Below, one piece after another: positions 10,164-18,677 of a stretch of 64,000 bases of DNA. The notes beneath the pieces are model-generated. The model was given only the letters and a program-made list of their open reading frames with translations, did not search any database and was not told where the DNA came from. Made by a program: the position numbers and the translations under genes. This DNA is from Thermomonas sp. (GTDB lineage Bacteria; Pseudomonadota; Gammaproteobacteria; Xanthomonadales; Xanthomonadaceae). How positions within the stretch are numbered: position 1 is the stretch's first letter; each line of letters starts with the position of its first letter. The DNA lies in contig NZ_JAQSDO010000015.1 of NCBI RefSeq assembly GCF_029945965.1, positions 558,001-622,000 on the forward strand. The letters run 5' to 3'.

Positions 10164-11100
10164 GCCCGGCACGCCAGCGCACGGCCTGCGACCGCCATTG
10201 GTGGTGGCCATCACCGCGCGCGCGCTGTTCGACCTCGAGGACAGCCATGTCCTGTTCGAGGCCGAGGGCGTGGTTGCGTACGCTGATCACCAGCGCCAAC
10301 ACGAGGACGTCATCCTCGAGCCCGGCATTGCCTTTCCCTTGGTGCGCAAGCTGCTTGCATTGAACGCATCGACCACAGCAGACGCGCCTTCCGTTGCGGC
10401 TCCGAAGGTGGAGGTAATCCTGCTGTCGCGTAATTCGTCCGATACCGGCCTGCGCATCTTCAACTCGATCCAGTACCACGGCTTGGACATCCGCCGCGCC
10501 ACTTTCACGTCCGGTGCGCCGGTGTGGCCCTACATCCGGCCGTTTGGCGCGCAGCTGTTCCTGTCGGCGAACCCGGTCTCGGTACGCGCGGCGCTTGAAG
10601 CCGGCGTCGCCGCGGCGACCATCCTGCCAGCCCGCGCGGCGCTGTCCGGGCACCAACAGTTACGCATTGCCTTCGATGGCGATGCAGTGATCTTCAGCGA
10701 TGAAAGCGAGCGGGTATCGCGCGAACACGGGATCGAGGCATTCGGCCTGCATGAGCGCGAACGTGCGCGCGAACCCTTGTCGGGTGGCCCGTTCCGCGGC
10801 TTCCTGTCGGCGCTACATGACCTGCAGGTTGCGTTTCCGGTAGGCGAGAACGCACCGATCCGCACCGCCTTGGTGACTGCGCGTTCGGCGCCGGCCCACG
10901 AGCGGGTGATCCGTACCTTGCGCGAGTGGGGCGTGCGTCTGGACGAGGCCCTGTTCCTCGGCGGTCGCGAGAAGGGTCCGTTCCTGGAAGCGTTCGGCGC
11001 CGACATCTTCTTCGACGACTCGCCACACAACATCGACTCGGCGCGTCGCCATGTCGCGGCAGGGCATGTGCCGCACGGCGTAGCCAATAGCGGCCAGTAA
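10156..11100 (+). CDS. Cytosolic 5'-nucleotidase I family protein
   Basis: Resembles the 5'-nucleotidase family of vertebrate NT5C1 (Pfam 5-nucleotidase), which dephosphorylates nucleoside monophosphates such as AMP. Hallmarks are the N-terminal VAITARALFDLEDSH and the C-terminal acidic motif DIFFDDSPHNIDSA. A GTG start at 10156 is preferred (314 residues, starting just before the conserved VVAITARAL). It overlaps the upstream stop codon by 8 nt. The first in-frame ATG, at 10099, would overlap the upstream gene by 65 nt and add residues unlike the family. No clear ribosome site is visible, which fits translational coupling to the GGDEF/EAL gene. The gene converges with the DUF2939 gene 19 bp away. 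Family is confident; substrate is not. Confidence 0.85.
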   Translation: MPEPGTPAHGLRPPLVVAITARALFDLEDSHVLFEAEGVVAYADHQRQHEDVILEPGIAFPLVRKLLALNASTTADAPSVAAPKVEVILLSRNSSDTGLRIFNSIQYHGLDIRRATFTSGAPVWPYIRPFGAQLFLSANPVSVRAALEAGVAAATILPARAALSGHQQLRIAFDGDAVIFSDESERVSREHGIEAFGLHERERAREPLSGGPFRGFLSALHDLQVAFPVGENAPIRTALVTARSAPAHERVIRTLREWGVRLDEALFLGGREKGPFLEAFGADIFFDDSPHNIDSARRHVAAGHVPHGVANSGQ

Positions 11101-11119
11101 CCTAGCCGGCTTCCTGACT

Positions 11120-11650
11120 TCAGTCTGGCAAGATCAGTCCAGTCAGCTTCCAGCCGAGGCCATCGCGCTCGAACACGAACACCAGCGGCTTGCCTTCGTC
11201 CGTACTCACAGTGGCGGTGAAGCGCAACATCGACACATAGTGTGTCTTTGCATCCTTGAGCGGATCGATGGCATGGATGCGTCCATCCGGGCCCTTCATG
11301 CCCGTGAGTTTATTGGCCAGGGTGCTGCCAGTGAGTAGAGTGGCCACGCCGAGCGGGGACACGATCGCATCGATCGCGGGTTTCGAAATCAACTTCACCA
11401 CGTCTGTTGCTGCGGTGGCCGTATTACCCCTGCCCAAGCGCTGCTGGATATCGCGGGTGATCCGTTCCTGAATTTGCGGCGTGACGCTTTCACGCAGCTT
11501 GGGAAAATCCACGAAGTACGACAGCTTGCCGTAATCGCCACTGGCCACGACATTGCGGATGCCATTCATCGCCAGGTAGGGCCCTGCAGCGATGTAAGCC
11601 ATGAGCGCCAGCAGCAATATGCACAGTCCCGCGATCAGCCATTTTTTCAT
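11120..11650 (-). CDS. DUF2939 membrane-anchored protein
   Basis: A 176-residue protein with one N-terminal membrane segment (residues ~4-24, WLIAGLCILLLALMAYIAAG) and a soluble region containing YLAMNGIRNVVASGDYGKL, the typical start of DUF2939 proteins. The fold is thought to sit in the periplasm, and no biochemical role is established. It has an in-frame ATG at 11650 and converges with the nucleotidase gene. It is separated by about 97 bp from the DUF2461 gene, so it may be the last gene of that minus-strand group or independent. No catalytic motif was recognised. Confidence 0.8.
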   Translation of the reverse strand: MKKWLIAGLCILLLALMAYIAAGPYLAMNGIRNVVASGDYGKLSYFVDFPKLRESVTPQIQERITRDIQQRLGRGNTATAATDVVKLISKPAIDAIVSPLGVATLLTGSTLANKLTGMKGPDGRIHAIDPLKDAKTHYVSMLRFTATVSTDEGKPLVFVFERDGLGWKLTGLILPD

Positions 11651-11747
11651 GTTAGTCGCAGTCCGGATTCGTTATCGAGCAGGTTAGCGTGGCAATGCTT
11701 GGAATTGAAATTGTTGGATAGGTCCGATTCTTCACGGTCGCTATCAA

Positions 11748-12434
11748 TCAGAACTCCAAGTCGAGCGCTGCGCACAGGTAGTCCATGAAAGGCGCGATCG
11801 CCGCCAGGTCTTTTTCGAGGACAGATACCAAGTCGGCTCCTGTCACGTCAGCATCGCCCAGTGCACGGGTGACCACGAAGTTGCGATGGCGCAGGTCGTC
11901 GGCGCGGGTGAAGTCGGCCGGAAAACCCGCCGGAACGCGGACCAGCATGTCGCTGCTTGCCAGCGTATAGCGCTTGCGGAACGTGGGATCGTGTGCGGCG
12001 CGCTCCCATCCGCCGGGGTTGTCGACGATGAACTGGCGGATCCTGCGCTGGGTCTTGGTCTCGGGATGCCACAGGCCGCCGCCGACGAAGCACTCGCTTG
12101 CCTTGATGTGCAAGTAGAACGAGGGCGCGGCGACCTGGCGCGCACGCTCGTGGTACAGGCGTGCGCCCTGCCATGATTTGTAAGGCGTCTTGTCATTGGA
12201 AAAGCGGGTGTCGCGGTGGATCCGGAACAACGAACCGCCCACGCCTTTCGGGTCGGCGCGGAAATGCGTGCTGACGCCAGCCAGTGCGGGTTGCAGGTCG
12301 GTGATCAGGCGCAGGAACGGTTGGCGCAGATTCGCCTCGTAATCCGTTTTGTGTCCGTGGAACCATTCGCGTTCGTTGTGACGTGCCAGCCCGCGCAGGA
12401 ACTTGAAGGTCTTGTCGCTGAAGTACGCGGTCAT
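11748..12434 (-). CDS. DUF2461 (TIGR02453) family protein
   Basis: A 228-residue protein of the conserved DUF2461 family, with the family segments FLRGLARHNEREWFHGHK, FRIHRDTRFSNDKTPYK and ASSDMLVRVPAGFP. Function is unknown in the literature I can recall. The ATG at 12434 overlaps the stop of exonuclease I in an ATGA arrangement and begins directly at MTAYFSDKTF, so it is better than an ATG 10 codons upstream lying inside sbcB. Coupling to sbcB is an observation of this locus, and a DNA-linked role would be speculation. It ends about 97 bp before the DUF2939 gene. Confidence 0.85.
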   Translation of the reverse strand: MTAYFSDKTFKFLRGLARHNEREWFHGHKTDYEANLRQPFLRLITDLQPALAGVSTHFRADPKGVGGSLFRIHRDTRFSNDKTPYKSWQGARLYHERARQVAAPSFYLHIKASECFVGGGLWHPETKTQRRIRQFIVDNPGGWERAAHDPTFRKRYTLASSDMLVRVPAGFPADFTRADDLRHRNFVVTRALGDADVTGADLVSVLEKDLAAIAPFMDYLCAALDLEF

Positions 12435-13876
12435 GCCAGGCTTGCCTCGAGTTGCTGTCCCCATGCTTCAAGCGCATCCAGCAGTACTTGCTTACTGCCA
12501 TCGCTGGCATGCGCGGCGCGCAACTCGGCGATCTGCCCACTGGATTGCTCGAACGTGAGTTCGGACAGGCCACTGTCCGTTTCCAGGCGTTTGCGTCGAT
12601 AGTCGTTCCAGCGCGCATGTTCGGTGGGTAAAAGCGTTTCGGGCCAATTTCGTGCGCGATAGCGGAGCAGCAGTTCTGGCAAGCGCGGATCGCGAAAGCC
12701 GAACGCCTGCTTGGCCAGCAGATGCGCTGGCGTGCTGCGCACGCTGGCGAACAGGCGCTTGTCGGCATCACCGATGAAGCCGTCGTACAACGCGGCATCC
12801 GGATCCACCGTTTCGCGGGGGCGGTCACGGGCGAAGACCTGGCGCATCTTCTCTGCCAATGCCGGGCCAGCGGAGCGAATGCGTTCGGCGCGTTTCATCA
12901 CGAGGACCGGATCGATCGACAGTCGCGCGAAGTCCGCCTCGCGCAAGTGATCCCACGCGACCAGTGCGGGGCATTTGTTGCAATGCACTTCCTTGAGCGG
13001 AATCCGCGACTCGCCTTCGGGCAGGTCGGCCTGGCGCACGTATAGCCGATCCGCGATTCCATCCGCATCCAAGTCGAGCAGGGCATCTGGCTCGCTGTCG
13101 AGATCGAACACGATCATCCGGCTGTCGATCTGCGGATGTCGTGCCAGCGGGATGACCGGCGCCGCACACATTCGTGATGCGGGAAAGCGCTGGCTGATGT
13201 GCAGCAGCGGCTTCATTGCGATGGGGTCCATCAGTGATGCGGCAAAACGCTTGTCGCGCAGGCGCAGGGCGTAATCCCACATTCGTGGCTGGTGGGTTCG
13301 GAACAGGCGGGCGATGCCGATCAGTGCGCGCACGTCGCTCAGGGCTTCGTGAGCTAAGCCTTCGCGCAGGCCGTTGTCCTCGGCCAGGTGTTCGAGCTTG
13401 AAACTCGTGCCCTTGCCATCTTCACGCTGTCGCCAGGTGATGCCGTCCGGCCGCAGCGCATGCATCAGGCGCAATGCATCCAGCAGATCCCAGCGCGAGT
13501 TGCCAGCCTTCCATTCGCGCTCGTAGGCATCGTGGAAATTGCGGTACAGGCCAAAGCGCACGAACTCGTCATCGAAGCGGATCGAGTTGTAGCCGGCGCT
13601 GCAGGTACCGGGCCGTGCCATCTCGTCATTGATCAAGGCAAATGCCTCTGCTTCAGTAACGCCATCGCGCAACGCATCCTGCGGGGTGATCCCGGTGATC
13701 AGGGTGGCGATGGGCGAGGGCAGCAGGTCGTCGGCTGGCTTGACGAAGAAGCTGATCGGCTCGTCGATCTCGTTCAGCGCGGTGTCGGTGCGAATCGCCG
13801 CGAACTGGGCGATGCGGGTCCGGCGCGGATCGCTGCCGAACGTCTCCAGGTCGTAGAACAGGAAGCTGTTGCTCAT
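12431..13876 (-). CDS. sbcB: Exodeoxyribonuclease I
   Basis: Degrades single-stranded DNA 3' to 5' and acts in mismatch repair and recombination. The 481-residue length fits E. coli ExoI (475). DEDDh nuclease residues are visible: Asp and Glu in YDLETFG (residues ~8-14), the middle Asp region around YNSIRFDDEF, and His/Asp in HEALSDVRALI. The SH3-like and helical C-terminal ExoI parts follow. The start at 13876 (MSNSFLFYDLE) fits the family. The gene overlaps the DUF2461 gene by 4 nt. The 145 bp between it and kmo hold a hairpin repeat described separately. Confidence 0.95.
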   Translation of the reverse strand: MSNSFLFYDLETFGSDPRRTRIAQFAAIRTDTALNEIDEPISFFVKPADDLLPSPIATLITGITPQDALRDGVTEAEAFALINDEMARPGTCSAGYNSIRFDDEFVRFGLYRNFHDAYEREWKAGNSRWDLLDALRLMHALRPDGITWRQREDGKGTSFKLEHLAEDNGLREGLAHEALSDVRALIGIARLFRTHQPRMWDYALRLRDKRFAASLMDPIAMKPLLHISQRFPASRMCAAPVIPLARHPQIDSRMIVFDLDSEPDALLDLDADGIADRLYVRQADLPEGESRIPLKEVHCNKCPALVAWDHLREADFARLSIDPVLVMKRAERIRSAGPALAEKMRQVFARDRPRETVDPDAALYDGFIGDADKRLFASVRSTPAHLLAKQAFGFRDPRLPELLLRYRARNWPETLLPTEHARWNDYRRKRLETDSGLSELTFEQSSGQIAELRAAHASDGSKQVLLDALEAWGQQLEASLA

Positions 13877-13933
13877 ATCCAGATTGTAGTGCCCGATCGA
13901 GTGCAGGCGGCGAGACCGTCCAGCTTCGTCGTA

Positions 13934-14010
13934 CGACGGCGCCTACAGCCGTGTGTTCGCTACGCGGCTCGAAATGCCGCTGCGCGGATCACACGACGGT
14001 CTCGCCGTCG
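13934..14010. repeat. Covarying hairpin repeat, copy A
   Basis: An intergenic element between kmo and sbcB. The outer 8-bp stem CGACGGCG (13934-13941) pairs with CGCCGTCG (14003-14010). The conserved strands CCTAC and GTCT follow inside it, then an inner stem CGTGTG/CACACG and a loop starting TTCGCTACGC. A second copy at 27363-27438 shares the frame but has different, still paired, stem bases. A longer alternative pairing also exists: GGCGAGACCGTC at 13909-13920 with GACGGTCTCGCC at 13995-14006. Confidence 0.7.
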
Positions 14011-14021
14011 GGCCTGATTTT

Positions 14022-15371
14022 CTAGAGCGGTTCTAGCTGTTCAATCACAGCGGCATCCGCCGCAGCCCAGTCCACGCCATCCAGCGAGTCCAGTCCGTGC
14101 GTCGCGTTTTCCAGGATGTGGCGCTGGATCTCGCTGCGTTGCAGGACGAGTGAATAGCGGATGCGCATGAAGCTGACCATCGAATAGTGCGGGATGAAGC
14201 GGTCGGGGTGACGGGCCTGCAATGCCAGTTCCAGCTCGTGCTGGAGCAGGAATTGCGCATCGTCGACCTTGTCGCGCATCTCGATGTAGTTTTCCAGCGC
14301 CATCTGCTGGATTGCTTCCGCATCCGGTTTCCGCAGCGCTTCGAACGCGGCGAAGGCCTCGGTGAGATCGTCGTACGCATCCAGCATGTCGGCCAGTGCC
14401 GCGCAGTCTTCGAATGCGCAATTCATGCCTTGTCCGTGGAACGGTACCATCGCGTGCGCGGCATCGCCGATCAGCAGCGCGCGGTTGTCCAGGTGCCAGC
14501 GGTCCAGGTACAGGGTGCCGAGAATCCCGGTTGGATTGGCCTCGAAATCCTCGCGTAGTTCCGGGATCAGCGGCAGCGCATCGGCGAAATCGCGTTCGAA
14601 CAGGGCCTGTGCATCTTCGCCGGTCTGGACCTGGGTGAAGCTCGGGTAGTCGCCGTCGTGCGGCATGAACAGGGTGACGGTGAAGGTCCGCTCGTCATTG
14701 GGCAAGGCGATGCACATATAGTGGCCACGCGGCCAGATATGCAGGGCGTTGGCTTCGATGCGGAAACCGCCATCGCTGGCAGGCGGGATTTCAAGTTCCT
14801 TGTAGCCGTGATCGAGCCACTCACTACGCTCGTTGAGTGCGACATGCGGCGCCATCTGCCCACGCAGGCTCGAGCCGGCGCCATCGGCACCAATCAGGGT
14901 GTTGAATGGATGGGCATGATCGGCTGCATCGCCCTTGAAGGTGGCGATGCGCGCATCGAAATCCACGTGGTCCAGACGTCGGTCGAAATGCAGGCGTGCG
15001 CCAAGCGATTCGGCCGCATCCAGCAGGCTGATGTTGAGCTCGCCGCGATCGATCGACCAGATCACTTCCGAATCGTCGCGGCCATAGCGTTGCAGGCTGG
15101 GCGTGCCATGCAGCGGGTGCACGAAGCGCCCGCGCATCATCACTGCGCGCTTGAGCACTTCAGCATCGGCACCCGCTTGACGCAACGCATGCAAGCCACG
15201 TTCGGCCAATGCCAGGTTGATCGAGCGGCCCCCCGCGTATCCGTGCATGCGCGGATCGCCGCGGCGCTCGAACACGTCCACCGACCAGCCGCGTTGGGCC
15301 AGCAGGGTCGCCAGCAAGCCGCCGGCAAGGCCAGCACCGACAATGGTGATCTGCTTTGGTTTAGCGGCCAT
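14022..15371 (-). CDS. kmo: Kynurenine 3-monooxygenase
   Basis: FAD- and NADPH-dependent hydroxylation of L-kynurenine to 3-hydroxykynurenine. The 449-residue protein opens with the dinucleotide fold ITIVGAGLAGGLLATLLAQRG in split register, has the KMO-typical YAGGRSINLALAERG, and the second FAD motif RALLIGDAAHAMVPFHGQGMN (shown here in part). C-terminal segments around PHYSMVSFMRIRY fit the membrane-associating end of KMO. The ATG at 15371 (MAAKPKQ) is chosen because it directly precedes the FAD motif. It overlaps the end of kynU by 11 nt. This is the last gene of the kynurenine operon and is followed by the hairpin repeat. Identification is confident. Confidence 0.95.
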   Translation of the reverse strand: MAAKPKQITIVGAGLAGGLLATLLAQRGWSVDVFERRGDPRMHGYAGGRSINLALAERGLHALRQAGADAEVLKRAVMMRGRFVHPLHGTPSLQRYGRDDSEVIWSIDRGELNISLLDAAESLGARLHFDRRLDHVDFDARIATFKGDAADHAHPFNTLIGADGAGSSLRGQMAPHVALNERSEWLDHGYKELEIPPASDGGFRIEANALHIWPRGHYMCIALPNDERTFTVTLFMPHDGDYPSFTQVQTGEDAQALFERDFADALPLIPELREDFEANPTGILGTLYLDRWHLDNRALLIGDAAHAMVPFHGQGMNCAFEDCAALADMLDAYDDLTEAFAAFEALRKPDAEAIQQMALENYIEMRDKVDDAQFLLQHELELALQARHPDRFIPHYSMVSFMRIRYSLVLQRSEIQRHILENATHGLDSLDGVDWAAADAAVIEQLEPL

Positions 15372-16650
15372 TGCGCCAGTCCTGCACGCTGCGGGCGAGG
15401 CGGAGTACATCAGCATGGGTGTTGTAGAGCGGGGTTGGCGAAATGCGGATCACGTCGGGTTCGCGCCAGTCGCCGAGTACGCCTTGCGTTGCCAGATGCT
15501 CGAACAGGGAACGCCCGGGGCTTCTGCCAGACAAGCCGTGTCCTCCGACGACACGGATCGACAACTGGCAGCCGCGCCGGGACGGCTCGGATGGCGTCAC
15601 GATCTGCAACACATCGGAGAGATTCTCGTGAATCAGGGTTTCCAGATAGCCGGTGAGGCGTTCGGATTTCGCCCGCAGTGCCGGCATCGTTGCGCGCCCG
15701 AACTGGTCAAGCGATGCACGCAACGGTGCCAGTCCGAGGATCGGCGGATTGCTGAGCTGCCAGCCCTCTGCACCCGGCGTTGGATTGAACTCGGGCCCCA
15801 TCTTGAAGCGCACCGACGCATCGTTGCCCCACCAGCCAGCGAAACGCGGCCGGGTGGTGTTCGCATGACGTTCGTGGACAAAGCAGCCGGCAACCGCACC
15901 CGGCCCCGAGTTCATGTACTTGTAGTGGCACCACACCGCAAAGTCAGCACCGCTGTCGTGCAGCTGCAACGGCAGGTTTCCGGCAGCATGGGCGAGGTCG
16001 AACCCAACCATCGCACCAGCGGCATGCGCGAGCCGCGCGACTTCCTTGAGGTCGAACGCCTGCCCGGTGCGGTATTGCACGCCCGGCCAAAGAACCAGTG
16101 CGATTCGCGGGCCGTGCTCGGTGATGGCGCGCTCGATCGCCTGCATCGAAATGGTGCCATCGGCTTCATCCGGTGCGACTTCGATCAAGGTCGACTCGGG
16201 CGACAGACCACGGAATTTCAGTTGGGATTCCACCGCGTAACGATCCGATGGAAAGCTGCCGGCTTCGATCAGGATTGCGCTGCGCTCGCTGGTTGGCTGG
16301 TAGAAGCTGACCATCATCAGATGCAGGTTGGCGGTCAGCGAATTCATCGCCACTAATTCATGCGGCTGCGCGCCGACGACCTTCGCAAGTGGTTCACGCA
16401 CCAGCTCGTGATAGGGCATCCACTGCGCGCTGCCGGTGAAGTGGCCTTCGACTGCTTCGTTGGCCCACTTGTCCAGCACTTCCTCGACATGAGCGCGTGC
16501 ACCCTTCGGCTGCAGGCCCAGCGAATTTCCGACGAAGTAAGCCTGGTCGCGACCCTCGTGTTGCGGCAGGTGGAATTCGCTGCGGAAGTGACGCAACGGA
16601 TCAGACGCATCCTGCGCGTTGGCGTAGTCGTCTGTCAGAAACTCGCTCAT
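15361..16650 (-). CDS. kynU: Kynureninase
   Basis: PLP enzyme that cleaves 3-hydroxykynurenine (or kynurenine) to 3-hydroxyanthranilate (or anthranilate) and alanine. The 429-residue chain shows FVGNSLGLQPKGA near the N-terminus, VGFDLAHAAGNLPLQLHD (PLP Asp region), and the Schiff-base lysine in WCHYKYMNSGPGAVAG. The ATG at 16650 overlaps the ACMSD stop in an ATGA arrangement, and an in-frame ATG 10 codons earlier lies inside that gene. With KMO downstream, the local pathway runs via 3-hydroxykynurenine, so this is probably a 3-hydroxykynureninase-capable enzyme. Confidence 0.95.
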   Translation of the reverse strand: MSEFLTDDYANAQDASDPLRHFRSEFHLPQHEGRDQAYFVGNSLGLQPKGARAHVEEVLDKWANEAVEGHFTGSAQWMPYHELVREPLAKVVGAQPHELVAMNSLTANLHLMMVSFYQPTSERSAILIEAGSFPSDRYAVESQLKFRGLSPESTLIEVAPDEADGTISMQAIERAITEHGPRIALVLWPGVQYRTGQAFDLKEVARLAHAAGAMVGFDLAHAAGNLPLQLHDSGADFAVWCHYKYMNSGPGAVAGCFVHERHANTTRPRFAGWWGNDASVRFKMGPEFNPTPGAEGWQLSNPPILGLAPLRASLDQFGRATMPALRAKSERLTGYLETLIHENLSDVLQIVTPSEPSRRGCQLSIRVVGGHGLSGRSPGRSLFEHLATQGVLGDWREPDVIRISPTPLYNTHADVLRLARSVQDWRNGR

Positions 16651-17657
16651 ACAAACCGTGTGGCGGGCAGGCCCAGCCATTCCAGCGCGGTGCCGTGGTA
16701 GAGCCGTGCGCGTTTGACGTCGTCCAGTTGCAGGCGTTCGATGCCTTCGCCTGGCGACTGTTCGCCGAGTGGAAATGGATAGTCGGTCCCCATCATCACC
16801 CGGTCGGTGCCACAGACCTCCAGCAGGTAGCGCAGCGCGGCGTCATCGGCCACCCAGGAATCGAAATACAGCCGCTTCAGATACTCGCGTGGATTACGGA
16901 AATTGTCGGTCGCCACCAGGTCCGGACGCATGTTGAAGCCATGCTCGATGCGGCCAATCGTGTACGGGAAGCTGCCGCCGCCGTGGGCGAGGCAGATGCG
17001 AAGCTTCGGTAGTCGTTCCAGCACGCCACCGAACACCAGGCAGCAGGCCGCACGCGATTGCTCGGCAGGCATCCCGACCAGCCAGGGCAGCCAGTATTTC
17101 GGCATCGAATCGGTGCCCATCATGTCCCACGGGTGCACCAGGATCGCCGCGCCGAGTTCGCTGGCGGCCTCGAAGAATTCGAATAGCGCCGGTTCGTCCA
17201 GGTTCCAGTCGCCCACGTGCGAACCGATCTGCACGCCCTGCAGGCCCAACTCATCCACGCAACGCTCGAGCTCGCGTATCGCCAGTGATGGTGACTGCAG
17301 CGGCACGGTGCCGATCCCGGCGCAATGTCGGGGAAAATCCCGGCAGGCCTGCGCCATGTGGTCGTTGAGTGCGCGGTGCAGCTCCAGTGCCTGGCTGGCC
17401 TTGGCCCAATAGCTGAACATCACCGGCACTGTGCTCAGCACCTGCACCTGCACGCCGAAGGTGGCGAATTCGTCGATGCGAATCTGTGGGTCCCAGGTCT
17501 TGGCCCAGATCTCGCGGAAGAACTTGCCATCCTTGTAGATGCGGCTACGACCGTCGTCGCCGTGGTGGATCACCGGGAAGCGGTTGTCGCCGTATTTGCT
17601 CGCCAGGTCCGGCCAACTCTTGGGCAGGTAGTGCGCATGGGTATCGATCTTGAGCAT
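16647..17657 (-). CDS. 2-amino-3-carboxymuconate-6-semialdehyde decarboxylase (ACMSD)
   Basis: Zn-dependent amidohydrolase-fold decarboxylase that removes CO2 from ACMS to give 2-aminomuconate 6-semialdehyde, steering flux away from quinolinate. The 336-residue protein begins MLKIDTHAHYLP with the metal-binding HxH at residues 7 and 9. Further metal/substrate residues occur in ILVHPWDMMG, LAHGGGSFPY and VMMGTDYPFPLG. The start at 17657 is one base after the upstream HAAO stop, and a longer frame to 17822 is a shadow. The gene sits between HAAO and kynureninase, in the same transcriptional unit. Confidence 0.95.
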   Translation of the reverse strand: MLKIDTHAHYLPKSWPDLASKYGDNRFPVIHHGDDGRSRIYKDGKFFREIWAKTWDPQIRIDEFATFGVQVQVLSTVPVMFSYWAKASQALELHRALNDHMAQACRDFPRHCAGIGTVPLQSPSLAIRELERCVDELGLQGVQIGSHVGDWNLDEPALFEFFEAASELGAAILVHPWDMMGTDSMPKYWLPWLVGMPAEQSRAACCLVFGGVLERLPKLRICLAHGGGSFPYTIGRIEHGFNMRPDLVATDNFRNPREYLKRLYFDSWVADDAALRYLLEVCGTDRVMMGTDYPFPLGEQSPGEGIERLQLDDVKRARLYHGTALEWLGLPATRFV

Positions 17658-17658
17658 G

Positions 17659-18225
17659 TCAGGTGATGTCCGCGCGTGAATCCGCATGCATTTCGTAGTG
17701 GCTTGGGCGCGGGTTGAGCGTGCCGCACTGGCTGCAGGTACGCAGCGCGTCATTGCGGTAGAACGCTTCGAACACGCGGAAGAAATCCTGTTCGATATCA
17801 ACCAGGTGGAAGAATTCTTCATACACCTTGTGATTGCAATTCACGCAGAACCACATCAGCGCGTCGTCCTCATGCGGCAGGCGCTTGCGCTCGATCACCA
17901 GACCGACCGAGCCGGGCATGCGTTGCGGCGAATGCGGCACGTGCGGTGGCAGGTAGAACATTTCGCCGGCGTGGATCGGGATGTCGCGCGGGGCGAGCAT
18001 CCCTGAAGCGTCGTCTTCCTGGATACGCAGGACCATCTCGCCTTCAATCTGGTAGAACCACTCCGGGCCGTCTTCGAAGTGGTAATCGGTGCGCGCATTC
18101 GGGCCGCCGACGATCATCACGATGTAGTCGCCATCGACGATGCACTTGTTGCCGACCGGCGGCTTGAGCAGGTGGCGGTGTTCGTCGACCCAGACCTGCA
18201 GGTTGATCGGGTTGGGCAGTGACAT
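17659..18225 (-). CDS. 3-hydroxyanthranilate 3,4-dioxygenase
   Basis: Fe(II) cupin enzyme opening the ring of 3-hydroxyanthranilate to ACMS. The 188-residue protein has the cupin metal residues in [17 protein letters not shown], and a third His in VPHSPQR. Its C-terminal rubredoxin-like half contains [13 protein letters not shown] and [10 protein letters not shown] (two CxxC pairs), as in the bacterial NbaC type. The ATG at 18225 has a strong ribosome site (GGAGGAAGCC), and the longer upstream frame is a shadow of the RidA gene. One base separates it from the ACMSD gene. Confidence 0.95.
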   Translation of the reverse strand: MSLPNPINLQVWVDEHRHLLKPPVGNKCIVDGDYIVMIVGGPNARTDYHFEDGPEWFYQIEGEMVLRIQEDDASGMLAPRDIPIHAGEMFYLPPHVPHSPQRMPGSVGLVIERKRLPHEDDALMWFCVNCNHKVYEEFFHLVDIEQDFFRVFEAFYRNDALRTCSQCGTLNPRPSHYEMHADSRADIT

Positions 18226-18236
18226 GGCTTCCTCCG

Positions 18237-18677
18237 TTACGCCTTCAGCGCGGCGATGCACTTCAATTCGATTGCTATTGGCGTCGGCAGCGCGGTGATG
18301 CCGACCGTGGTCCGGCATGGCGCCGTGCTGGCATCGGGGAAGAACTCCTTCCATACCTCGTTGTAGGCCTTGAAGTCGCCAGCCATGTCGGTGAGGTAGA
18401 CGGTCACGTCGACCAGGTCTTCCCAGCGCGCGCCGCTTGCTTCCAGCACCGCGCGCACATTGGCGAATACCACACGTGTCTGCGCCTCGATGTCGTACTT
18501 GCGCACGCGACCATCGGCGAAATATTCATTGCCGCTGATGGCGTCCGACGCCGGATCACGCGGTCCAATCCCGGACAGGAACAGCAGGTCGCCGACGCGC
18601 CGTGCATGCGGATAGCTACCCACCGCCCTGGGTGCCTTGTCGGCATGGATCGTATTGCTTTGGAACTGGTGGCCCAT
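18237..18677 (-). CDS. RidA-family 2-aminomuconate deaminase
   Basis: A 146-residue member of the YjgF/YER057c/UK114 (RidA) family. Its place between genes for aminomuconate-semialdehyde dehydrogenase and HAAO/ACMSD identifies it as the probable 2-aminomuconate deaminase (AmnD/NbaF), which releases ammonia to form 4-oxalocrotonate. Visible family features are [20 protein letters not shown], the arginine-containing end [11 protein letters not shown] and the terminal IELKCIAAL. The ATG at 18677 is preceded by GGGAGG and overlaps the carbonic anhydrase stop by one base. RidA proteins can also hydrolyse 2-aminoacrylate-type imines, so the specific role is by context. Confidence 0.87.
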   Translation of the reverse strand: MGHQFQSNTIHADKAPRAVGSYPHARRVGDLLFLSGIGPRDPASDAISGNEYFADGRVRKYDIEAQTRVVFANVRAVLEASGARWEDLVDVTVYLTDMAGDFKAYNEVWKEFFPDASTAPCRTTVGITALPTPIAIELKCIAALKA

